Source of the DNA: an uncultured Oscillospiraceae bacterium
GTDB taxonomy: Bacteria > Bacillota > Clostridia > Oscillospirales > Oscillospiraceae
NCBI GenBank assembly: GCA_934515035.1
Contig: CAKSXP010000044.1
Location: forward strand, 1-10,097
Direction: 5' to 3'
DNA length: 10,097 bases
The position numbers were made by a program, and so were the translations under genes. The first letter of the stretch is position 1; each line of letters starts with the position of its first letter. The notes under the pieces are model-generated. The model did not search any database. It was given only the letters and a program-made list of their open reading frames with translations, and had not been told where the DNA came from. This document shows positions 7,469 through 10,097 of the stretch, in pieces.

Positions 7469-7504
7469 AAAAATATCCGGGCGGGAACAATATCCTGCCG
7501 GATA
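7469..7504 (-). terminator. Leftward terminator-like hairpin in the divergent intergenic region
   Basis: The arms 7474-7485 and 7494-7504 pair over 11 bp with one bulged G and one G-U, around an 8-base loop. Read leftward, the stem is followed by five T (7473-7469), which is the layout of an intrinsic terminator. Read rightward there is no T tract. No leftward gene lies upstream of it in the window, so it would stop antisense transcription or act as an attenuator or insulator. The structure was paired by eye. Confidence 0.45.
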
Positions 7505-7539
7505 CATCCGAAACACATTGAAACAGGGGAAAAATCCTG

Positions 7540-7568
7540 TTGACAAGCGGTACTCTTTCAACTATAAT
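7540..7568 (+). promoter_or_regulatory. Consensus sigma-A promoter of DUF177-rpmF
   Basis: TTGACA (7540-7545), a 17-base spacer and TATAAT (7563-7568): both boxes and the spacing match the consensus exactly. The start is expected near 7575, giving a leader of about 20 nt before the ATG at 7595. A 6-bp inverted repeat (7522-7527 with 7536-7541) abuts the -35 box. This is the strongest promoter in the window, in keeping with a ribosomal protein operon. Confidence 0.88.
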
Positions 7569-7594
7569 ATCTAGGCGACTGTGTGAGGTGCGCC

Positions 7595-8104
7595 ATGTTA
7601 CTCGATCTTCATGAAATAATCGATATGCCCGGCGCATCCGCGCCGTTTTCCTGCGATCTGGAAACGGACAGGCTGTATTTTCCGTCCGTGACCGGTTTCG
7701 TTTTTCCGCCGCATGCGGAGGGCCGCGTTGTCAATAACGCCGGCGCGCTAAGCCTTCAGGGCGAGATCAGGGCAAAAATGTTCTGTGTCTGCGACCGCTG
7801 CGGCGAACAGTTCGAAACGGAAAAAGTCGTTGAACTCGACGTTCCGCTCGCCGCGGAGCTCGAGGACGAGGAAAACCCCGATATATTCCTTATTGAGAAT
7901 AATGAGCTCGACCTGGATGATGTTCTGGGGACCTGCTTCATCCTCAATATGGATGCAAAGCTGCTGTGCAGAGAGGACTGCAAGGGGCTCTGCGAGAGGT
8001 GCGGGGCGAACCTCAACCATGGCCCGTGTTCATGTGGGCCGGAAATTGATCCAAGAATGGCTGTATTAGGACAGCTTTTGGATAATATAGAAGATAACAA
8101 CTGA
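7595..8104 (+). CDS. DUF177 (YceD-like) protein, 23S rRNA accumulation factor family
   Basis: The protein has 169 residues. Known: DUF177/YceD proteins are encoded next to rpmF across bacteria and are linked to accumulation of 23S rRNA; the biochemical role is not settled. Seen: an FCVCDRCGEQF segment (Cys64, Cys66, Cys69), an acidic middle (about 86-112), then LLCREDCKGLCERCGANL (124-140), a CSCG (145-148) and a closing IDPRMAVLGQLL. The CKGLCxxCG block and the D-P-R-x-x-x-L ending are the hallmarks of the family. The nine Cys listed here suggest metal binding. The start is taken as the ATG at 7595, with GAGG 6 nt upstream; the in-frame GTG at 7583 lacks a site. rpmF follows after 36 nt, in one transcription unit from the consensus promoter at 7540-7568. 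Confidence 0.93.
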   Translation: MLLDLHEIIDMPGASAPFSCDLETDRLYFPSVTGFVFPPHAEGRVVNNAGALSLQGEIRAKMFCVCDRCGEQFETEKVVELDVPLAAELEDEENPDIFLIENNELDLDDVLGTCFILNMDAKLLCREDCKGLCERCGANLNHGPCSCGPEIDPRMAVLGQLLDNIEDNN

Positions 8105-8140
8105 AGCTGTCTGACCAGCTATTGATTAGGAGGTGTCATC

Positions 8141-8332
8141 ATGGCGGTCCCCAAGCGTAAAGTATCGAAGGCCAGAAGAGATAAGAGACGTTCTTCCCAC
8201 TGGAAGCTCGAAACTCCCGGCATCGTTGCGTGCCCCAACTGCGGTGCGTACCATCTGCCCCATCGCGCCTGCAAGGCCTGCGGCACATACAATGGTCGCT
8301 CGGTCATCAAGGTAAGCGAGGCTAAGAACTGA
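8141..8332 (+). CDS. rpmF: 50S ribosomal protein L32
   Basis: A small protein of the large ribosomal subunit, 63 residues. Seen: the universal [18 protein letters not shown] start and a zinc-ribbon pair, CPNC (31-34) and CKAC (44-47). All four Cys are kept, so this is the zinc-binding (C+) form. Organisms with this form sometimes carry a second, Cys-free paralogue for zinc shortage; none is visible here. A near-perfect Shine-Dalgarno, AGGAGGTG (8128-8135), precedes the ATG. A strong hairpin begins 7 bases after the stop. Confidence 0.98.
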   Translation: MAVPKRKVSKARRDKRRSSHWKLETPGIVACPNCGAYHLPHRACKACGTYNGRSVIKVSEAKN

Positions 8333-8338
8333 AACAAA

Positions 8339-8378
8339 GAAGCAGGGCGGGGAATGTTTTCCCGCCCTGCTTCCGTTT
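8339..8378 (+). terminator. Intrinsic terminator after rpmF
   Basis: A 13-bp perfect GC-rich stem (8339-8351 with 8361-8373) can be extended inward by a G-U and two A-T pairs, leaving a 3-base loop. The trailing sequence CGTTTAG is only weakly T-rich, so some read-through into the der region is plausible. Confidence 0.8.
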
Positions 8379-8388
8379 AGGCTGACGG

Positions 8389-8536
8389 AGATCCTTATCG
8401 CCCGGCCGCGGCAAAAATCGTCTGCCGGAGCGTGAGGTCCGGGACTGAACAAAGGTTCCGTGCCGGTAAGGATCTGAGCTTGCCGAAGCCGCTTTCGGCG
8501 TGCTGCCGTAAATACCGGCGCCCCGGATGGAGCCGG
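8389..8536 (+). other. Candidate structured RNA or der 5' leader (no gene in this stretch)
   Basis: The 256-nt gap 8333-8588 holds no convincing ORF. After the rpmF terminator, 8389-8400 pairs with 8464-8475 over 12 bp (one G-U). Inside it, 8401-8405 pairs with 8439-8443 and encloses a hairpin (8409-8413 with 8423-8427); a second small hairpin follows (8447-8450 with 8455-8458). The whole resembles a three-way junction. Downstream come a 6-bp hairpin (8482-8487 with 8494-8499) and a 5-bp one (8515-8519 with 8532-8536). I do not recognise a known riboswitch, SRP RNA, RNase P or T-box consensus. The pairing was done by hand and no covariation is available, so chance folding of GC-rich DNA remains possible. 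Confidence 0.35.
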
Positions 8537-8547
8537 AGACAGCGGAA

Positions 8548-8562
8548 TATAATAAGTATAAC
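8548..8562 (+). promoter_or_regulatory. Possible -10 boxes of a der promoter
   Basis: TATAAT (8548-8553) and TATAAC (8557-8562) form an AT-rich island 30-40 nt before the der ATG. Neither has a recognisable -35 hexamer at 16-18 nt. If used, either would depend on an activator or an unusual -35; otherwise der relies on read-through from rpmF. Confidence 0.3.
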
Positions 8563-8588
8563 CCATCAAAGAAAGGGGAGCAGGCAGT

Positions 8589-9914
8589 ATGTCAAAACCT
8601 CTGGTGGCGATCGTTGGCCGCCCTAATGTCGGAAAATCAATGCTGTTTAACCGCCTGGCGGGCAAACGGCTGTCAATAGTCGAGGACACGCCCGGCGTGA
8701 CCCGCGACAGAATATATGCAGAATCGGATTGGAACGGAAGAAAATTCGATATAGTCGATACCGGCGGTATTGAGCCGTCAACGGATAACGAGATACTTCT
8801 GTTCATGCGCGAACAGGCCAACATAGCGATATCCGCTGCGGATGTCATTGTCCTTGTGACGGATATCAAGACCGGCGTTACCGCTGCCGACCAGGAAGTC
8901 GCCTCGATGCTCAAACGCTCGAAAAAACCCGTTGTGCTCGTCGTGAACAAGATGGACTCTACGGGAATGACCGATCCGGGAATATATGAATTTTACTGTC
9001 TCGGTCTCGGCGACCCGATAGCGCTGTCCGCGGTGCACGGGCACGGAACGGGGGACTTGCTGGATGCCTGCGTTGCCGCCTTCCCGCCGGAAACGGACGA
9101 GGAAGAGGAGGACGACCGCATAAATGTTGCCGTCATAGGCAAGCCCAATGTCGGAAAATCCTCGCTTGTGAACCTCATTCTCGGCGAAAAGCGCGTCATT
9201 GTCAGCAATGTTGCGGGAACGACCCGCGACGCGGTGGATACGGCTTTTGAGAATAAGTACGGCAAATATAATTTCATAGATACTGCGGGTATCCGCCGCC
9301 GCTCAAAGGTCGATGACAGGATAGAGAAGTTCTCCGTCATGCGTGCGCAGATGGCGATCGAGCGTGCGGACGTCTGCCTTATAATGATCGACGCGCGCGA
9401 GGGCGTCACCGAACAGGACACCAAGATAGCCGGCCTTGCGCACGAGGCGGGCAAAGCCTCCGTCATCGTTGTGAACAAATGGGATCTGGTCGATAAGGAG
9501 ACCGGAACCATGGAGAAAATGCGGAAGGATGTCATACGCGACCTGAGCTTCATGAGCTATGCGCCGGTGCTGTTTATTTCCGCGATGACCGGACAGCGCA
9601 CGGAGCGCATTTTTGAGCTTGTGAATTATGTCCACGAGCAGAGCGCGACCCGCATCACTACGGGAATGCTGAACGACATCCTGGCGGACGCACAGGCGCG
9701 CGTACAGCCGCCGACGGACAAGGGCCGCCGTCTCAAGATATACTATATGACGCAGACCGGCGTGAAGCCGCCGTGCTTCGTTGTGTTCTGCAACAGCGCG
9801 GAGCTTTTCCATTTTTCGTATCAGAGATATATTGAAAACCAGATCCGCTCGGTTTTCGGGTTTGAGGGGACGCCGATACGCCTTGTCGTCCGTCAGAAGG
9901 GAGATAAGGACTGA
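8589..9914 (+). CDS. der: Ribosome biogenesis GTPase Der (EngA)
   Basis: Essential double-domain GTPase that binds the 50S subunit precursor late in assembly. The protein has 441 residues, a normal length. Seen in G domain 1: GRPNVGKS (10-17), the TPGVTRD switch (34-40), DTGG (57-60) and NKMD (120-123). An acidic linker rich in Asp and Glu follows (167-175). In G domain 2: GKPNVGKS (183-190), AGTTRD (208-213), DTAG (230-233) and NKWD (295-298). The C-terminal KH-like domain closes the protein (about 355-441). All nucleotide-binding motifs are intact in both domains. The ATG has AAGGGGAG (8573-8580) 8 nt upstream. The stop overlaps the plsY start by one base. The der-plsY pair is a common arrangement in Clostridia. 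Confidence 0.97.
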   Translation: MSKPLVAIVGRPNVGKSMLFNRLAGKRLSIVEDTPGVTRDRIYAESDWNGRKFDIVDTGGIEPSTDNEILLFMREQANIAISAADVIVLVTDIKTGVTAADQEVASMLKRSKKPVVLVVNKMDSTGMTDPGIYEFYCLGLGDPIALSAVHGHGTGDLLDACVAAFPPETDEEEEDDRINVAVIGKPNVGKSSLVNLILGEKRVIVSNVAGTTRDAVDTAFENKYGKYNFIDTAGIRRRSKVDDRIEKFSVMRAQMAIERADVCLIMIDAREGVTEQDTKIAGLAHEAGKASVIVVNKWDLVDKETGTMEKMRKDVIRDLSFMSYAPVLFISAMTGQRTERIFELVNYVHEQSATRITTGMLNDILADAQARVQPPTDKGRRLKIYYMTQTGVKPPCFVVFCNSAELFHFSYQRYIENQIRSVFGFEGTPIRLVVRQKGDKD

Positions 9915-10097
9915 TGACTGTTTTTCTCCTTATAGTGATAGCGATAGAGGCATATGTGATAGGCGGAGTGAACGGCGCAATAATCGTGTCCAAATATCTG
10001 TATCATAAGGATGTGCGCAATTACGGAAGCGGAAATGCCGGACTGACGAATTTTTATCGTGTGTTCGGACCGTTCGGAGTTGCGCTGGTCCTGGGGC
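9914..10097 (+). CDS. plsY: Glycerol-3-phosphate acyltransferase PlsY, N-terminal part
   Basis: Transfers the acyl group of acyl-phosphate to glycerol-3-phosphate at the membrane, the first step of phospholipid synthesis in most Gram-positive bacteria. Only about 61 residues are visible before the window ends. Seen: a hydrophobic first segment (MTVFLLIVIAIEAYVIGGVN), an IIVSK segment, then KDVRNYGSGNAGLTNFYRVFG and the start of the next membrane helix. The GSGNAGxTN motif is the first conserved loop of PlsY. Leu replaces the more usual Ala or Thr after GSGNAG. The ATG overlaps the der stop (TGATG), which points to translational coupling. Confidence 0.93.
   Translation, partial: MTVFLLIVIAIEAYVIGGVNGAIIVSKYLYHKDVRNYGSGNAGLTNFYRVFGPFGVALVLG

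Noticed and set aside
7422..7637. A 71-codon minus-strand frame in the divergent gap
   Set aside because: It covers the consensus DUF177 promoter and start, has no ribosome binding site, and is interrupted by a terminator-like hairpin.
8431..8480. Possible RNase P, SRP RNA, T-box or tRNA within the rpmF-der gap
   Set aside because: Fragments such as GGTCCGGGACT and GGTTCCG recall parts of these RNAs, but the conserved cores (RNase P P4, SRP tetraloop region, T-box TGGNACCGCG, tRNA T-loop) are absent.
8126..8950. A 274-codon minus-strand frame running across rpmF, the intergenic gap and der
   Set aside because: It overlaps two certain genes, its product resembles no family, and it would cross the rpmF terminator.

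Overview
The window looks like a piece of a chromosome from an anaerobic Firmicute, most likely class Clostridia and plausibly an Oscillospirales-like gut lineage. The reasons are the rpmF and der-plsY gene runs, strong AGGAGG-type ribosome binding sites, consensus sigma-A promoters, a solute-binding protein of the Firmicute LplA/LipO type and a DUF5693 protein. The base composition is moderately GC-rich by eye; I did not count it. I see no phage, IS element, CRISPR array, tRNA or rRNA.

Layout. From 1 to 771 (+) is the 3' end of a carbohydrate-type ABC solute-binding protein, cut by the window edge. A strong hairpin at 787-824 separates it from the convergent leftward genes. From 862 to 7378 every gene is on the minus strand. 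In the order of transcription these are an RluC/RluD-family pseudouridine synthase (7378-6419), the polyamine ABC transporter operon potA-potB-potC-potD (6332-2375), and a membrane protein of the DUF5693 family (2304-862). From 7595 to the right edge the genes are on the plus strand: DUF177/YceD protein, ribosomal protein L32 (rpmF), GTPase Der, and the start of plsY, which is cut by the window edge.

How the genes fit together. potABCD is a complete polyamine importer: an ATPase, two permeases and a lipoprotein receptor. A good promoter sits just upstream of potA, and the genes overlap or are separated by only 25 nt. The rightward block serves ribosome biogenesis (DUF177, L32, Der) and then leads into phospholipid synthesis (PlsY). 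A consensus TTGACA-17-TATAAT promoter drives DUF177-rpmF, with a terminator after rpmF.

Most genes here are housekeeping and I see no new multi-gene system. The parts most worth a second look are non-coding: (1) a promoter for the DUF5693 gene that overlaps the terminator of the pot operon, so that transcription starting there should carry only a truncated hairpin; (2) a 256-nt gap between rpmF and der holding a 12-bp long-range helix around two smaller hairpins, a candidate structured RNA or der leader; (3) a terminator-like hairpin facing leftward in the divergent rluD/DUF177 gap. The two largest gene-free stretches, 8333-8588 and 7379-7594, are both under 300 bases.
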